A stretch of DNA of 64,000 bases, taken from the NCBI RefSeq assembly GCF_014649495.1, contig NZ_BMTD01000003.1, positions 124,001-188,000 of the forward strand. Direction: 5' to 3'. The notes beneath the pieces are model-generated. The model saw only the letters and a program-made list of their open reading frames with translations. It had not been told where the DNA came from and did not search any database. Origin of the DNA: Streptomyces filipinensis (GTDB lineage Bacteria > Actinomycetota > Actinomycetes > Streptomycetales > Streptomycetaceae). The position numbers were made by a program, and so were the translations under genes. Below, in pieces: positions 23,212 to 34,153 of this stretch (the stretch's first letter is position 1; every line of letters begins with the position of its first letter).

Positions 23212-25311
23212 ATGAGCGGCATGAGCGAGGAGGCGGACGCGCCCGCCGCCGGTGAACTCCCGGGCCGCGGCTCGGACTTCCTGCAGCTGGCGGCCGGTGA
23301 GGTGCCCGCGGGCGGGAAGGCGGAGTGGCTGGCGGGCCGACTGCGGCAGGCGATAGCGGACGGCAGGCTGGCGGTCGGCAGCAGACTGCCGCCGACCCGG
23401 GTGCTGGCCGTCGAACTCCGCGTCTCCCGCGGGGTGATCACGGAGGCGTACCGCCGGCTCGCCGAGGACGGGCACCTGGAGGGCCGCCGCCGCGGGGGCA
23501 CCGTGGTGGTGGCGGCTCCGTTCGCTCCGGCGCGGGGCGCGCCCGAGGGCGGGGCGCCGGCGCTTCCCCGCCGCGCCACTCACGGCGTGCCTCTCCCCGG
23601 CGTACCCGCAGCGCCGGGCACCCCCGCGCCCGGCGCCCCGGACAGGCCGGCCGCGCCGAACGCGCCGCGGGCACGTCCTGCTCGCCTCCCCGACGAGCGC
23701 TTCTCCGTCCCACCCGGCCCGACGACCCCTCACGGGCCTGGCCCTCAGCCCCTTCCCCCACCCGACCCCCAGCCCCTCCCCCCACCCGGCGCGCAGCTCC
23801 CGCGCACACCGGGCCCACAGACCTCCCGCGCAGCCGGCGCACCGATCCGTCCCGCGCCCGGCGCGCAGCCCCCTCAGGCACCAGTCCCACACGCCCCTTA
23901 CCCGCCCGGCCCGACGGCCCCTCACGCGCCGGGCCCACAGGCCCTTCCCGCACCTGCCCCGCAGGCCTCTCACACACCCGGCCCACCCACCCGTCCCGCG
24001 CCCGGCGCACAGCCCCCTCGTGCACCAGGCCGACAGACCCCCGCCCCACCCGGCCCGCAGACCCCCCACGCGGCCGGCTCACCAACCCGTCCCGCACCCG
24101 GTCCCCAATCCCCTCACCCACCCCACCCACAGTCCCCCGCCCGCCCCGGATCGCCGTCCCCCGCCCCGGTCGGACCGCCGTTCTCCCGGGTGCCCGGCGC
24201 CGATGTCTTCGACGTGCTGCGGGACGCCCCGGCCGGCGTCGACTTCACGCCGGGTCGGCCGGACCTCAGCACCTTCCCCCGCACCGCCTGGCTGCGGGCC
24301 GAGCGTGCCGTCCTGGCGGGGCTGTCCGCCGAGCACCTCGGTTACGGCGATCCCCGGGGCGCCCCCGCGCTGCGGCGGGCCGTCGCCGACTGGCTCGCGC
24401 GGATGCGGGGTGTGCGGGTGGAGCCGGACGAGGTGCTGATCGTCGCGGGGACCGCCCAGGCGCTCACCCTGCTGCACCAGGTGCTGCGGGCGGACGGCGT
24501 CGACGCCGTCGCGGTGGAGGACCCCGGCTCGCTCGGGGGCCGCCAGCATCTGCGGAACGGGGGCCTCGACACCCCGCCGGTGCCGGTGGACGACCACGGG
24601 GTGCGGGTGGACGCGCTGCGCGCGACCGGCGCCCCGGCGGTGCTGCTCACGCCGGCCCACCAGTTCCCGACGGGTGTGGTGACCAGCGGAGAGCGCCGGC
24701 GTGAGCTGCTGGGCTGGGCGCGGGACGGCGGGCTGATCCTGGAGGACGACTACGACGCGGAGCACCGCTACGACCGTCCGCCGGTCCCCGCGCTGCGGGC
24801 ACTGCTCGCCGACCGGGTGTGCTACATGGGCAGCGTGTCCAAGCTGCTCGCCCCGGCGCTGCGCATCGGCTGGTTGGTGGCCCCGCCCCGCTACCGCGCG
24901 GCCCTGGTGGACGCGAAGCGGTACAACGACCTGGGCAACCCGGTGCTGCCGCAACTGGTGCTCGCCCGGCTGATGGAGTCCGGCGGACTGGAACGGCGGC
25001 TACGGCTGATGCGGCGCCGGCACCGGGACCGCCGCGACGCGATGATCGCCGCCCTCGCCGAGCATCTGCCCGGCGGGACCGTGCACGGCGCCGCGGCCGG
25101 TCTGCATCTGACGGTCACCTATCCGGCGGACGTACCCGACACCGAGGTGGCCGCCGCCGCGCTGGCCCGGGGCGTGAAGTGCCAACCGCTGTCCTGGCAC
25201 CGGCAGTTGCCCGGGCCGCCCGGACTCGTTCTCGGCTACGCGGCCACCGCGCCGGGAGTGATCGCCGAGGGCGTGGCCCTGCTCGGCAGCACCCTGCGCG
25301 AACTGTCCTGA
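23212..25311 (+). CDS. MocR/PdxR-type GntR regulator with fused aminotransferase domain
   Basis: The 699-residue protein starts with a GntR winged helix (residues 40-105, IADGRLAVGSRLPPTRVLA). It ends with a fold-type-I PLP domain of about 360 residues, with Asp in LEDDYDAEHRYD and the PLP lysine in GSVSKLLAPALRIGWL. Such proteins sense PLP or an amino compound and often control vitamin B6 or amino-acid genes. The usual linker is 20-80 residues. Here about 210 residues (roughly 110-320) are almost pure Pro/Ala/Gly/Gln/Thr/Ser repeats such as GPQTP, PAPGAQPP and TRPAPG. ATG at 23212 or 23221 may start it. It follows the B3/B4 gene by 27 bases. Confidence 0.9.
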   Translation: MSGMSEEADAPAAGELPGRGSDFLQLAAGEVPAGGKAEWLAGRLRQAIADGRLAVGSRLPPTRVLAVELRVSRGVITEAYRRLAEDGHLEGRRRGGTVVVAAPFAPARGAPEGGAPALPRRATHGVPLPGVPAAPGTPAPGAPDRPAAPNAPRARPARLPDERFSVPPGPTTPHGPGPQPLPPPDPQPLPPPGAQLPRTPGPQTSRAAGAPIRPAPGAQPPQAPVPHAPYPPGPTAPHAPGPQALPAPAPQASHTPGPPTRPAPGAQPPRAPGRQTPAPPGPQTPHAAGSPTRPAPGPQSPHPPHPQSPARPGSPSPAPVGPPFSRVPGADVFDVLRDAPAGVDFTPGRPDLSTFPRTAWLRAERAVLAGLSAEHLGYGDPRGAPALRRAVADWLARMRGVRVEPDEVLIVAGTAQALTLLHQVLRADGVDAVAVEDPGSLGGRQHLRNGGLDTPPVPVDDHGVRVDALRATGAPAVLLTPAHQFPTGVVTSGERRRELLGWARDGGLILEDDYDAEHRYDRPPVPALRALLADRVCYMGSVSKLLAPALRIGWLVAPPRYRAALVDAKRYNDLGNPVLPQLVLARLMESGGLERRLRLMRRRHRDRRDAMIAALAEHLPGGTVHGAAAGLHLTVTYPADVPDTEVAAAALARGVKCQPLSWHRQLPGPPGLVLGYAATAPGVIAEGVALLGSTLRELS

Positions 25312-25367
25312 CCGGACGGGCGAGGTGCGGCACCTGTTCCCGGGTGCGCCGCGGACGGCGGTGCGGC

Positions 25368-25877
25368 TCAGCCCACTTGGCGGGCGAACGCGTCGTAGGC
25401 GTGCTGGTCGAAGAGGACGAAGCGCACCTCCTGGACCGCCGTCGCCGCGTTCCGCACCGTCTCCACGGCGATCCGTGCCGCGTCGTCCATCGGCCACCGG
25501 TACACGCCGGTGGAGACGGCCGGGAACGCGACCGTGCGCGCGCCGAGTTCGTCGGCGACCTTCAGGGACTCGCGGTAGCAGGAGGCGAGCAGGTCGGAGC
25601 GGTCCTCGCTCACGCTGTGCACCGGGCCCACCGTGTGGATGACCCAACGGGCGTCGAGTGCGCCCGCCGTCGTGGCGACCGCCTTGCCGGTGGGCAGGCC
25701 CTTGCCGTACCGGGAGGCGCGCAGGGCGCGGCACTCCTCCAGGATGGCGGGGCCGCCGCGCCGGTGGATCGCGCCGTCGACCCCTCCGCCGCCGAGGAGG
25801 GAGGAGTTGGCCGCGTTGACGATCGCGTCGGCACTCTGCCGGGTGATGTCGCCCTGGACGAGGGTGATGGTGGTCAT
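25368..25877 (-). CDS. Macro-domain O-acetyl-ADP-ribose deacetylase
   Basis: The 169-residue protein is a macro domain of the YmdB/MacroD class, which hydrolyses O-acetyl-ADP-ribose (the sirtuin by-product) and some ADP-ribosyl esters. Diagnostic segments are [20 protein letters not shown], the [14 protein letters not shown] ribose loop, and [13 protein letters not shown]. The start is ATG 25877 with TGAGGCAGAC upstream. It overlaps the preceding flavoprotein gene by four bases (ATGA) and so is co-translated with it. It is convergent with the MocR gene, 57 bases away. Confidence 0.94.
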   Translation of the reverse strand: MTTITLVQGDITRQSADAIVNAANSSLLGGGGVDGAIHRRGGPAILEECRALRASRYGKGLPTGKAVATTAGALDARWVIHTVGPVHSVSEDRSDLLASCYRESLKVADELGARTVAFPAVSTGVYRWPMDDAARIAVETVRNAATAVQEVRFVLFDQHAYDAFARQVG

Positions 25878-27283
25878 GTCTGCCTCAGTCTTCGCCATAC
25901 GGCCTTGGCCGCGTTGTGCCCCGACATGCCGTGCACGCCGGGTCCCGGCGGGGTGGCCGAGGAGCAGATGAAGACGGCCGGATGCGGGGTGTGGTACGGG
26001 AACAGGGACAGTCTGGGACGCAGCAGCAGCTGGAGTCCGGATGCCGCGCCGCAGGCGATGTCGCCGCCGACGTAGTTGGCGTTGTGGGCGGCCAGCTCGG
26101 CGGGGCCCGAGACGGCGCGGGCGAGCACGCGGTCGCGGAAGCCGGGGGCGAAGCGCTCCAGTTGGCGTTCCATGGCGTCGGTGAGGTCACCGGACCAGCC
26201 GTTCGGGACATGGCCGTACGCCCAGAAGACCTGCTTGCCCTCGGGGGCGCGGGTCGGGTCGACCACACCGGGCTGCACGGTGATCATGAACGGTCTGCCG
26301 GGGGCGCGGCCCTCGCGGGAGGCGGCGCGCAGGGCGGTGGAGATCTCGGCCTGGCTCGCGCCGACCTGCACGGTGGTGGCGGCGCGGGCCTCGGGCGCGG
26401 TCCAGGGCACCGGGCCGTCCAGCGCGTAGTCGATCTTGAAGACGCTCGGGCCGTAGCGGTAGCCGCGGTAGTGGTCGCCGAAGCCGGCGATACGGGCCAG
26501 CGCGGTGGGTGAGGTGTCGAAGACGTACGCCCGCGCGGGCGGCAGGTCGTCCAGACGCTTGACCTCGTAGTCGGTGTGGACGGCGCCGCCCAGGTCCTTG
26601 AGGTAGGCGGCGAGGGCGTCGGAGATGGCCTGGGATCCGCCGCGGGGCACCGGCCAGCCGCGGGCGTGGGCGGCCAGGGCGAAGACGAGTCCGATGGCGC
26701 CGGTGGCCAGGCCGTTCAGCGGTGCGATCACATGCGCGACCAGGCCCGCGAACAGGGCCTTGGCCCGCTCGTCCTTGAAGCGGCGCAGCAGCCAGGTGGA
26801 CGGTGGCAGCCCGGCCAGGCCGAAGCGGGCCAGCGTGACGGGGTCGCGTGGGAGCGCGGTGAGCGGCAGGGACATGAAGTCCCGTACGAGGGTGTCCCAG
26901 TGGGGGAGGAACGGCCCGACCAGTCTGCGGTAGGCGCCGGCGTCGCGCGGTCCGAAGGAGGCGGCGGTCTCGGCGACCGAGCGGGACAGCACGGCCGCGG
27001 TGCCGTCGGGGAAGGGATGCGCCATCGGCAGCCCGGCGTGCAGCCACTGCAGGCCGTAGCGCTCAAGGGGCAGGGCGCGGAACGCCGGGGAGTTGACGCC
27101 GAGGGGGTGGGCGGCCGAGCACGGGTCGTGCCGGAAGCCGGGCAGGGTCAGTTCCTCGGTGCGGGCGCCGCCGCCCACCGTGGACTTCGCCTCGAACAGC
27201 GCGACGGAGAAGCCGCGGCGGGCCAGCTCCACGGCAGCGGTCAGTCCGTTCGGTCCCGCACCCACCACGACCGCATCGAGCAT
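25874..27283 (-). CDS. Phytoene-desaturase-like FAD-dependent oxidoreductase
   Basis: The 469-residue protein begins with the dinucleotide-binding motif [20 protein letters not shown] and has the second FAD motif near the C-terminus ([19 protein letters not shown]). This is the architecture of CrtI/amine-oxidase-like NAD(P)/FAD proteins. No carotenoid genes are nearby, so the substrate is unknown. ATG at 27283 is preferred over GTG 27292 because AAGG is 8 bases upstream. It is coupled by a 4-base overlap to the macro-domain gene, an unusual partner. Confidence 0.86.
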   Translation of the reverse strand: MLDAVVVGAGPNGLTAAVELARRGFSVALFEAKSTVGGGARTEELTLPGFRHDPCSAAHPLGVNSPAFRALPLERYGLQWLHAGLPMAHPFPDGTAAVLSRSVAETAASFGPRDAGAYRRLVGPFLPHWDTLVRDFMSLPLTALPRDPVTLARFGLAGLPPSTWLLRRFKDERAKALFAGLVAHVIAPLNGLATGAIGLVFALAAHARGWPVPRGGSQAISDALAAYLKDLGGAVHTDYEVKRLDDLPPARAYVFDTSPTALARIAGFGDHYRGYRYGPSVFKIDYALDGPVPWTAPEARAATTVQVGASQAEISTALRAASREGRAPGRPFMITVQPGVVDPTRAPEGKQVFWAYGHVPNGWSGDLTDAMERQLERFAPGFRDRVLARAVSGPAELAAHNANYVGGDIACGAASGLQLLLRPRLSLFPYHTPHPAVFICSSATPPGPGVHGMSGHNAAKAVWRRLRQT

Positions 27284-27586
27284 CGACGGCACCTTCGGAC
27301 CCCTTCGTCAGCCGATGGCCACTCGGGGCCAGGATATGCCGGAGGAGCGACACCGCCCCGGCCCGGGGGCCGGGCGGCCCGGCGCCGGGTGACCGCGGGC
27401 GGTGGCGGGTGACGGAACCGGGGCACCCGCATCGCGGCGGAGCCGCACTTCGGCGCAGCTCCGCGCCCCTGGCGGGTCGCGGTCGCCGCCCCGCCCGCAG
27501 GCCGTGTCCCACGGGCCGTCGCGCCGCCGCGGCGCCTGTCCGGTCGCCGGCGGACGAGCGCCGGCCGAACGAGGCCCGGGTGGGGC
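27284..27586. other. Gene-free stretch of 303 bases
   Basis: It lies between the end of the inositol-phosphatase-like gene and the start of the flavoprotein gene, both leftward. It holds the 5' region of the flavoprotein gene, several GC-rich inverted repeats around 27355-27385, and one dispersed repeat at 27434-27480 (listed separately). No coding frame with a credible start was seen. A TATCCT box on the minus strand near 27340 is a weak -10 candidate. Confidence 0.5.
27434..27480 (+). repeat. Dispersed intergenic repeat, copy B
   Basis: It begins GCGGCGGAGCCGCA and ends in a CCGCGCCCCT...GCGGG block. It matches copy A at 36643-36691 over most of its length with small gaps. Elements of this type (GCGGCGGAGCCGCAT, then CCCCGCGCCCC, then a short hairpin) recur in many Streptomyces intergenic regions. 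This copy lies downstream of the inositol-phosphatase-like gene. Confidence 0.65.
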
Positions 27587-28432
27587 TCAGGCCGTCGTCC
27601 GCAGCAGCGCGGCCACCCGCTCGGCGGTCGCGGCGTCCCGGGCCGCGGTGAACGGCAGGACGTTGCCGCCGGTCACGCGGAACGGCTCGCCGGCGCGGGT
27701 GAGATGCGTGCCGCCCGCCTCCTCGACGAGGAGCAGGCCGGCCGCGTGGTCCCAGGCCGCCTCCCAGGAGAAGGCGACCGCGTCCAACTCGCCCCGGGCG
27801 ACGGCGAGATACTCCAGGCCCGCCGAACCGCAGGGGCGGGGGGCGAGGCCGTCCGTCCACAGGGCGCACAGCGCGCGCTTCTGCTCGTCGGTCGTGTAGT
27901 CCGGGTGGGAGGTGGCGACGACGAGGTCGCGGCCGGGCGCGGGCGGGCCCGCGAACAGCCGCTCGCCGTCGAGGAAGGCGCCCTTGCCGCGGACCGCCGT
28001 GGCCAGCTGGTCGCGCGCCGCCGCGTAGGTCCAGGAGGCCAGGACGACGCCGCGGTGGGCGAGCGCGACCAGGGTGCAGAACCCGTCGTCGCCGTGCACG
28101 AACTGGCGGGTGCCGTCGACGGGGTCGACGATCCACACCGGTGCGTCGCCCTGCAGCGCCGCGTACGTCGCCGGGTCGGCGTGCACCGCCTCCTCGCCGA
28201 CCACGACGGAGCCGGGCAGCAGGGCGCCGAGGTCTTCGGTGAGCCGCAGTTCGGCGAGCCGGTCGGCGTCCGTCACCAGGTCGTGGGGGCCGCTCTTCTG
28301 GTCCACCTCGTGCTCGGCGAGCCGGCGGAAGCGGGGCAGGATCTCGGCCTCGGCCGCCTTGCGGACCGCTTCCTCCACGTCGACCGCGCACCGGTCGAGA
28401 AACTCGTCGATGGTTTCCGTGTCTTCGATCAT
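27587..28432 (-). CDS. Inositol monophosphatase family protein
   Basis: The 281-residue Mg-dependent phosphatase belongs to the IMPase/FBPase superfamily. The metal-binding motifs are VVVGEEAVH, WIVDPVDGTRQFVHG and EAAWDHAAGLLLVEEAGG. Substrates in this family include inositol phosphate, histidinol phosphate and PAP, and cannot be separated here. The start at ATG 28432 is tentative: GGAGG is only one base away, while AGAGGGG lies about 20 bases upstream, so the true N-terminus may differ by a few residues. Confidence 0.88.
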   Translation of the reverse strand: MIEDTETIDEFLDRCAVDVEEAVRKAAEAEILPRFRRLAEHEVDQKSGPHDLVTDADRLAELRLTEDLGALLPGSVVVGEEAVHADPATYAALQGDAPVWIVDPVDGTRQFVHGDDGFCTLVALAHRGVVLASWTYAAARDQLATAVRGKGAFLDGERLFAGPPAPGRDLVVATSHPDYTTDEQKRALCALWTDGLAPRPCGSAGLEYLAVARGELDAVAFSWEAAWDHAAGLLLVEEAGGTHLTRAGEPFRVTGGNVLPFTAARDAATAERVAALLRTTA

Positions 28433-28525
28433 GCCTCCATGAGAGCACGCCCCTCTGACAATCCCCCGGCCCGCCCGGTACACACCCGGTGGAATCGGGA
28501 TGAAGAACAGGTGCCGGATGCTCGC

Positions 28526-30346
28526 TCAGCGGCCCACGGCGTACCCCTGCATCCCGCGCGGGTTCGCCGCCGCCGACAGCACGCCGGTCTCCGGGTCCCG
28601 GGCCACCGCGCTCAGGCGTCCCTCTGACCAGGCCGGGGCGACGGTGACGTCGTGGCCGCGCCGCCGCAGCTCCTCGATCACGTCCGCGCCCAGACGGGAC
28701 TCCACGGTGACGCTGCCGGGGCGGCGGCCGCGCGGGTAGAAGGAGCTGGGGAAGCTGTCGTTGTGCCAGTTCGGGGCGTCGATGGCGCCCTGGAGGTCGA
28801 GGCCGCCGCGGACCGGGGCGCCCAGGGTGACGGCGAGGAAGAAGTGCAGCTGCCACTGGTCCTGCTGGTCGCCGCCGGGCGTGCCGAACGCCAGGACCGG
28901 CACGTGGTCGCGCAGCGCGAGGGACGGGGTGAGCGTGGTGCGGGGGCGGCGGCCCGGGGTGAGGGAGTTCGCCAGCCCCTCTTCCAGCCAGGTCATCTGC
29001 AGCCGGGAGCCGAGCGGGAAGCCCAGCTCGGGCACGACCGGGTTGGACTGCAGCCAGCCGCCGCTGGGCGTGGCCGCGACCATGTTGCCCCAGCGGTCGA
29101 CGACGTCCAGGTGGCAGGTGTCGCCACGGGTCGTGCCGTCGGCCGCCACGTGCGGCTCGCCGGGGACGCGCGCGACCGTCGGCTCACCCGCGCCCATCGG
29201 GTCGAACTCGGGGGCGCTGCCGTCCACGCGCGCGTACGCCTGCGCCGGCAGCCGCGGGGTGCGTCCGCCGGGGCTGCCGGGCCGCATCTCCCAGGAGGCC
29301 TTGGCGCCGATCAGGGTCCGCCGGCCGGCGTTGTAGTCGTCCGAGAGCAGCTCGGCGAGCGGCACCTCGGCCGCGTCCCCGTACCAGGCCTCCCGGTCGG
29401 CCATCGCCAGCTTGCAGCCCTCGACCAGCAGGTGGACGTAGTCGGCGGAGCCGTGGGCGGGCAGCTCCGGCGGGAGCAGGGCGAGCTGCTGCAGCAGGGC
29501 GGGGCCCTGGCTCCAGGGGCCCGCCTTGCACACGGTCCAGCCGTTCCAGTCGTAGGTCGCCGGAGCCTCGTAGGTCGCCGACCACCCGGCGAGGTCGGCC
29601 TCGGTGAGGACGCCGGTGTGCCGGGTCCCGCTGGTGTCCATCGTGGGCCGCCGCGACTGCCGTATCAGGGCCTGCGCGATGAAGCCGGAGCGCCACACCT
29701 CCCGCGCGGCGTCGATCCGGGCCTCCCGGTCGCCGCTGCCCGCGGTCTCGGCCAGGAGCCGCTTCCAGGTGGCGGCGAGAGCGGGGTTGCGGAAGCGCTC
29801 ACCGGGCCGGGGCGCCCGGCCGCCCGGGAGGTAGACCTCCGCGGACGAGGTCCACTCGGTCTCGAACAGCTCCCGGACGGTCTCCACGGTCGCGCCGACC
29901 TTCTCCACGGGCGCGTGCCCGTGCTCGGCGTATCCGATGGCGTACCGCAGGACGTCGTCCAGGGACTTCGTGCCGTGGTCGCGCAGGAGCAGCAGCCAGG
30001 CGTCGAAGGCGCCGGGCACGGCGGCGGCGAGCGGTCCGGTGCCGGGTACGAGGTCCAGCCCGAGCCCCCGGAAGTGGGCGCCGCTCGCGCCGGCCGGGGC
30101 CACGCCCTGGCCGCACAGCACCTGGACCGCACCGCCCGCCGGGGCGAGCAGAATCGGTACCTCACCGGCCGGCCCGTTCAGATGCGGCTCCACCACGTGC
30201 AGCACGAACGCCCCGGCCACGGCGGCGTCGAAGGCGTTGCCGCCGCTCTCCAGCACCGCCATCGCCGACTGGGAGGCCAGCCAGTGGGTGGAGGACGCCA
30301 TTCCGAAGGTGCCCTGCAGGGTGGGCCGGCTGGTGAACACGGGCAT
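28526..30346 (-). CDS. Gamma-glutamyltransferase family protein, cytoplasmic type
   Basis: The 606-residue Ntn hydrolase shows the nucleophile Thr410 in RGDTCHLDVVDRWGN, where autocleavage would occur. It also shows the N-terminal SAMAVLESGGNAFDAAVA block and the FGTPGGDQQDQ loop. There is no signal peptide, so unlike the second paralogue at 47533 it should be cytoplasmic. Such proteins are often annotated as YwrD-like and act on gamma-glutamyl compounds or related amides. ATG at 30346 follows CGAGGAGACG. The open frame continues far upstream through the opposite-strand lipoate ligase gene and is not coding there. Confidence 0.88.
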   Translation of the reverse strand: MPVFTSRPTLQGTFGMASSTHWLASQSAMAVLESGGNAFDAAVAGAFVLHVVEPHLNGPAGEVPILLAPAGGAVQVLCGQGVAPAGASGAHFRGLGLDLVPGTGPLAAAVPGAFDAWLLLLRDHGTKSLDDVLRYAIGYAEHGHAPVEKVGATVETVRELFETEWTSSAEVYLPGGRAPRPGERFRNPALAATWKRLLAETAGSGDREARIDAAREVWRSGFIAQALIRQSRRPTMDTSGTRHTGVLTEADLAGWSATYEAPATYDWNGWTVCKAGPWSQGPALLQQLALLPPELPAHGSADYVHLLVEGCKLAMADREAWYGDAAEVPLAELLSDDYNAGRRTLIGAKASWEMRPGSPGGRTPRLPAQAYARVDGSAPEFDPMGAGEPTVARVPGEPHVAADGTTRGDTCHLDVVDRWGNMVAATPSGGWLQSNPVVPELGFPLGSRLQMTWLEEGLANSLTPGRRPRTTLTPSLALRDHVPVLAFGTPGGDQQDQWQLHFFLAVTLGAPVRGGLDLQGAIDAPNWHNDSFPSSFYPRGRRPGSVTVESRLGADVIEELRRRGHDVTVAPAWSEGRLSAVARDPETGVLSAAANPRGMQGYAVGR

Positions 30347-30359
30347 CGTCTCCTCGCTC

Positions 30360-30386
30360 GGTACGTCTGGCACGGGTACGTCTGGC
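30360..30386. repeat. Direct repeats in the GGT/lipoate ligase divergent region
   Basis: GGTACGTCTGGC occurs at 30360-30371 and 30375-30386. A second pair, TCTCAAGC, occurs at 30461-30468 and 30472-30479. Both lie in the 138-base divergent intergenic region and may be regulator sites. Confidence 0.4.
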
Positions 30387-30484
30387 TCGGCTGCCTCTTC
30401 CGGGTGATCGTACGAGCGTGATCGCCGTCCGGGGAACACGAAGACGACCCGCCGCGTTCTTCTCAAGCCGGTCTCAAGCGGTGG

Positions 30485-31567
30485 ATGACGGAGGGCCAGG
30501 CGGTGCACGGTGAGTACAAGGTGCCGGGCGGCAAGCTCGTCGTCGTGGACGTGGACACCGAGGACGGCGTGCTGCGGCACGTGCGCGTGGCGGGCGACTT
30601 CTTCCTGGAACCCGACGAGGCGCTGGACGCGGCGAACGCCGCGCTGGAGGGCGCCCCCGCGGACACGGACGCGGCGGGCCTGGCCGCCCGGATCGAGGCG
30701 GCCCTGCCCGCCGGGACGGTGATGTACGGCCTGACCTGCGAAGGCATCGGCATCGCGGTGCGCCGGGCCCTCGCGGGCGCCACGGACTGGACCGACTACG
30801 ACTGGCAGCTGATCCACGAGGACCCGCAGCCGCCCGCGCTGCACATGGCCCTGGACGAGGTGCTGACCGCCGCGGTCGCCGCGGGCCGGCGGCCGCCGAC
30901 GTTGCGGGTGTGGGAGTGGGGCGCCCCGGCCGTGATCATCGGAAGCTTCCAGTCCCTGCGCAACGAGGTGGACCCCGAGGGTGCCGCGCGGCACGGCGTC
31001 GAGGTGGTGCGGCGGATCTCCGGCGGCGGCGCGATGTTCGTGGAGCCCGGCAACACGATCACCTACTCCCTGTCGGTGCCCGAGTCCCTGGTCCAGGGCC
31101 TGTCCTTCCAGGACAGCTACGCCTATCTGGACGACTGGGTGCTGGGCGCCCTCGGCGACATGGGCGTCCGGGCCTGGTACCAGCCGCTGAACGACATCGC
31201 GACCGACCAGGGCAAGATCGCCGGCGCCGCGCAGAAGCGGATCGTCGGGCCCGGCGGGGGCCCGGGTGCCGTACTGCACCACGTGACCATGGCGTACGAC
31301 ATCGACGCCGGCAAGATGACGGAGGTGCTGCGCATCGGGCGGGAGAAGCTGTCCGACAAGGGGACGCGCAGCGCGAAGAAGCGTGTCGATCCCCTGCGCC
31401 GGCAGACGGGGCTGTCGCGTGCGGCGGTCATCGACCGGATGATCGAGTCGTTCCGCGGGCGGTACGGCCTGGCACCGGGCACGATCACGGACGAGGAGCG
31501 GGCACGCGCGGCGGAACTGGCCCGCACGAAGTTCGCCTCCGCGCAGTGGACGGAGCGGGTGCCCTAG
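30485..31567 (+). CDS. lplA: Lipoate-protein ligase A, accessory domain first
   Basis: The 360-residue protein attaches lipoate to E2 and GcvH proteins. Residues 1-100 resemble the accessory domain (LplB/C-terminal domain of E. coli LplA: GKLVVVDVD and GDFFLEPDEAL). The catalytic BPL/LplA domain follows, with RRISGGGAMFVEPGNTITYS, the lysine-containing NDIATDQGKIAGAAQKR and LHHVTMAYDID. The domain order is thus reversed relative to E. coli LplA. ATG at 30485 is used. An upstream divergent region holds two pairs of direct repeats. Confidence 0.9.
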   Translation: MTEGQAVHGEYKVPGGKLVVVDVDTEDGVLRHVRVAGDFFLEPDEALDAANAALEGAPADTDAAGLAARIEAALPAGTVMYGLTCEGIGIAVRRALAGATDWTDYDWQLIHEDPQPPALHMALDEVLTAAVAAGRRPPTLRVWEWGAPAVIIGSFQSLRNEVDPEGAARHGVEVVRRISGGGAMFVEPGNTITYSLSVPESLVQGLSFQDSYAYLDDWVLGALGDMGVRAWYQPLNDIATDQGKIAGAAQKRIVGPGGGPGAVLHHVTMAYDIDAGKMTEVLRIGREKLSDKGTRSAKKRVDPLRRQTGLSRAAVIDRMIESFRGRYGLAPGTITDEERARAAELARTKFASAQWTERVP

Positions 31568-31782
31568 CCACCCGCCCCCCCCGGTGAACTGGGCGCCCGC
31601 CGACGACTGGAGCCGCATAACGGGCAGAGCGGGACGTCGTGAGCGTGCTGTCGTGACCGCGCGGGCACGCTGCGAGTTTTCACTTCCGCCCCACAGGGAG
31701 TCGTGTGACACTGTCGTCCCCCGTCCACCCCCGCGGACCCCTCCGTATCCCGCCCCGCCCCCTCCCCCACGAGAAGTGCGCC

Positions 31783-32490
31783 GTGCGTTCTCTTCCTCTG
31801 CCGCTCGCCCTCACCGCGCGGATCTCGCCGGTCGCCGTTCTCGCCTGTGCCGGCTGGGCGCTGACGTCCGGCCCGGCCGCGCCGCCGGCGGAGGCCGGGC
31901 ACCAGGCGGCCCAGAAGACGTCCACCCAGTCCGCCCCCTCCGGCTCATCGTCCGGTTCATCCGGTTCGTCCGACTCGCCGGGCGGCGCGAGCGCGAAGGC
32001 GTACTCCGCGGCCCCCTCCCCCTGCACCAGCGTGCCGGCGGCGATCGTCAAGTCCCTGGTGCCCGGGGCGAAGACGACGGGCAAGGAGATCCCGTCGACG
32101 GACACCACACTGCGCCGCACCTGCTCCTGGAACGCGCTGCAGGGCTACGACTACCGCTGGCTCGACGTGTCGTTCGAGATCAGCTCGTCGGAGCAGGAGG
32201 CGCAGCAGGAGTACCAGCAGCGGGTGAGCCAGAAGAGCGGCGGCGGGACGGTGCCGGGGCTCGGGGACGGCGCCTACTCCGTGGTGAACCTGACCACCGA
32301 GGACAAGCAGCAGACCCGGGAGGGTGTGGTGCTGGTCCGGGTGTCCAACGCCGTGGTGGTCGTCACCTACAACGGCAGCGACTTCGAGACGAAGAAGGCG
32401 CCCGGTGCGGACGAGATCAACAAGGGGGCCATCCAGGCGGCGCGGGCCGCGGTCGGCGCGCTCGGGGGCGGGCGGTCGCAGGCCGGCTGA
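31783..32490 (+). CDS. Secreted or lipid-anchored DUF3558-like protein
   Basis: The 235-residue protein starts with a hydrophobic signal segment (LPLALTARISPVAVLACAGW) containing a weak lipobox at VLAC. A Ser/Gly-rich spacer (SSSGSSGSSD) follows, then a globular domain with one cysteine pair (APSPCTSVP and RRTCSWNA), the pattern of actinobacterial DUF3558-type lipoproteins. GTG at 31783 has GAGAAG upstream. GTG at 31705 with AGGGAG is an alternative that would give a long, poor n-region. The function is unknown. The preceding 215 bases hold no gene that I can support. Confidence 0.75.
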   Translation: MRSLPLPLALTARISPVAVLACAGWALTSGPAAPPAEAGHQAAQKTSTQSAPSGSSSGSSGSSDSPGGASAKAYSAAPSPCTSVPAAIVKSLVPGAKTTGKEIPSTDTTLRRTCSWNALQGYDYRWLDVSFEISSSEQEAQQEYQQRVSQKSGGGTVPGLGDGAYSVVNLTTEDKQQTREGVVLVRVSNAVVVVTYNGSDFETKKAPGADEINKGAIQAARAAVGALGGGRSQAG

Positions 32491-32511
32491 GCACCCGCCC
32501 CCGCGGATCGG

Positions 32512-34038
<1,527 letters not shown>

Positions 34039-34088
34039 GGGCAGGCCAATCAAACGAGGTGGGACGGGAGAGGCCGTGCGGGCACCAG

Positions 34089-34115
34089 CCCCTCCCCTTC
34101 GGCAGCGGGGAGGGG
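34089..34115 (-). terminator. Hairpin between LLM and permease genes
   Basis: CCCCTCCCC and GGGGAGGGG form a 9-bp stem with a 9-base loop. It lies between the LLM oxidoreductase stop (34154) and the permease start (34038). It may end part of the transcription, so permease expression could be lower or attenuated. Confidence 0.55.
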
Positions 34116-34153
34116 TGACCAGGAGGTGGGGGACTCGAACTCGGACGGGGGGG

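Noticed and set aside
28652..30421. 589-codon open frame antisense to the gamma-glutamyltransferase gene
   Set aside because: A codon-bias shadow without motifs or a start signal.
31568..31782. Possible small gene between lplA and the secreted protein
   Set aside because: Frames there are short and Pro-rich with no good start; only an alternative GTG start (31705) of the secreted protein is plausible.
34128..34145. tRNA T-arm-like GAGTTCGAGTCCC on the minus strand
   Set aside because: No acceptor, D or anticodon arms can be built around it, so it is at most a chance or decayed fragment.
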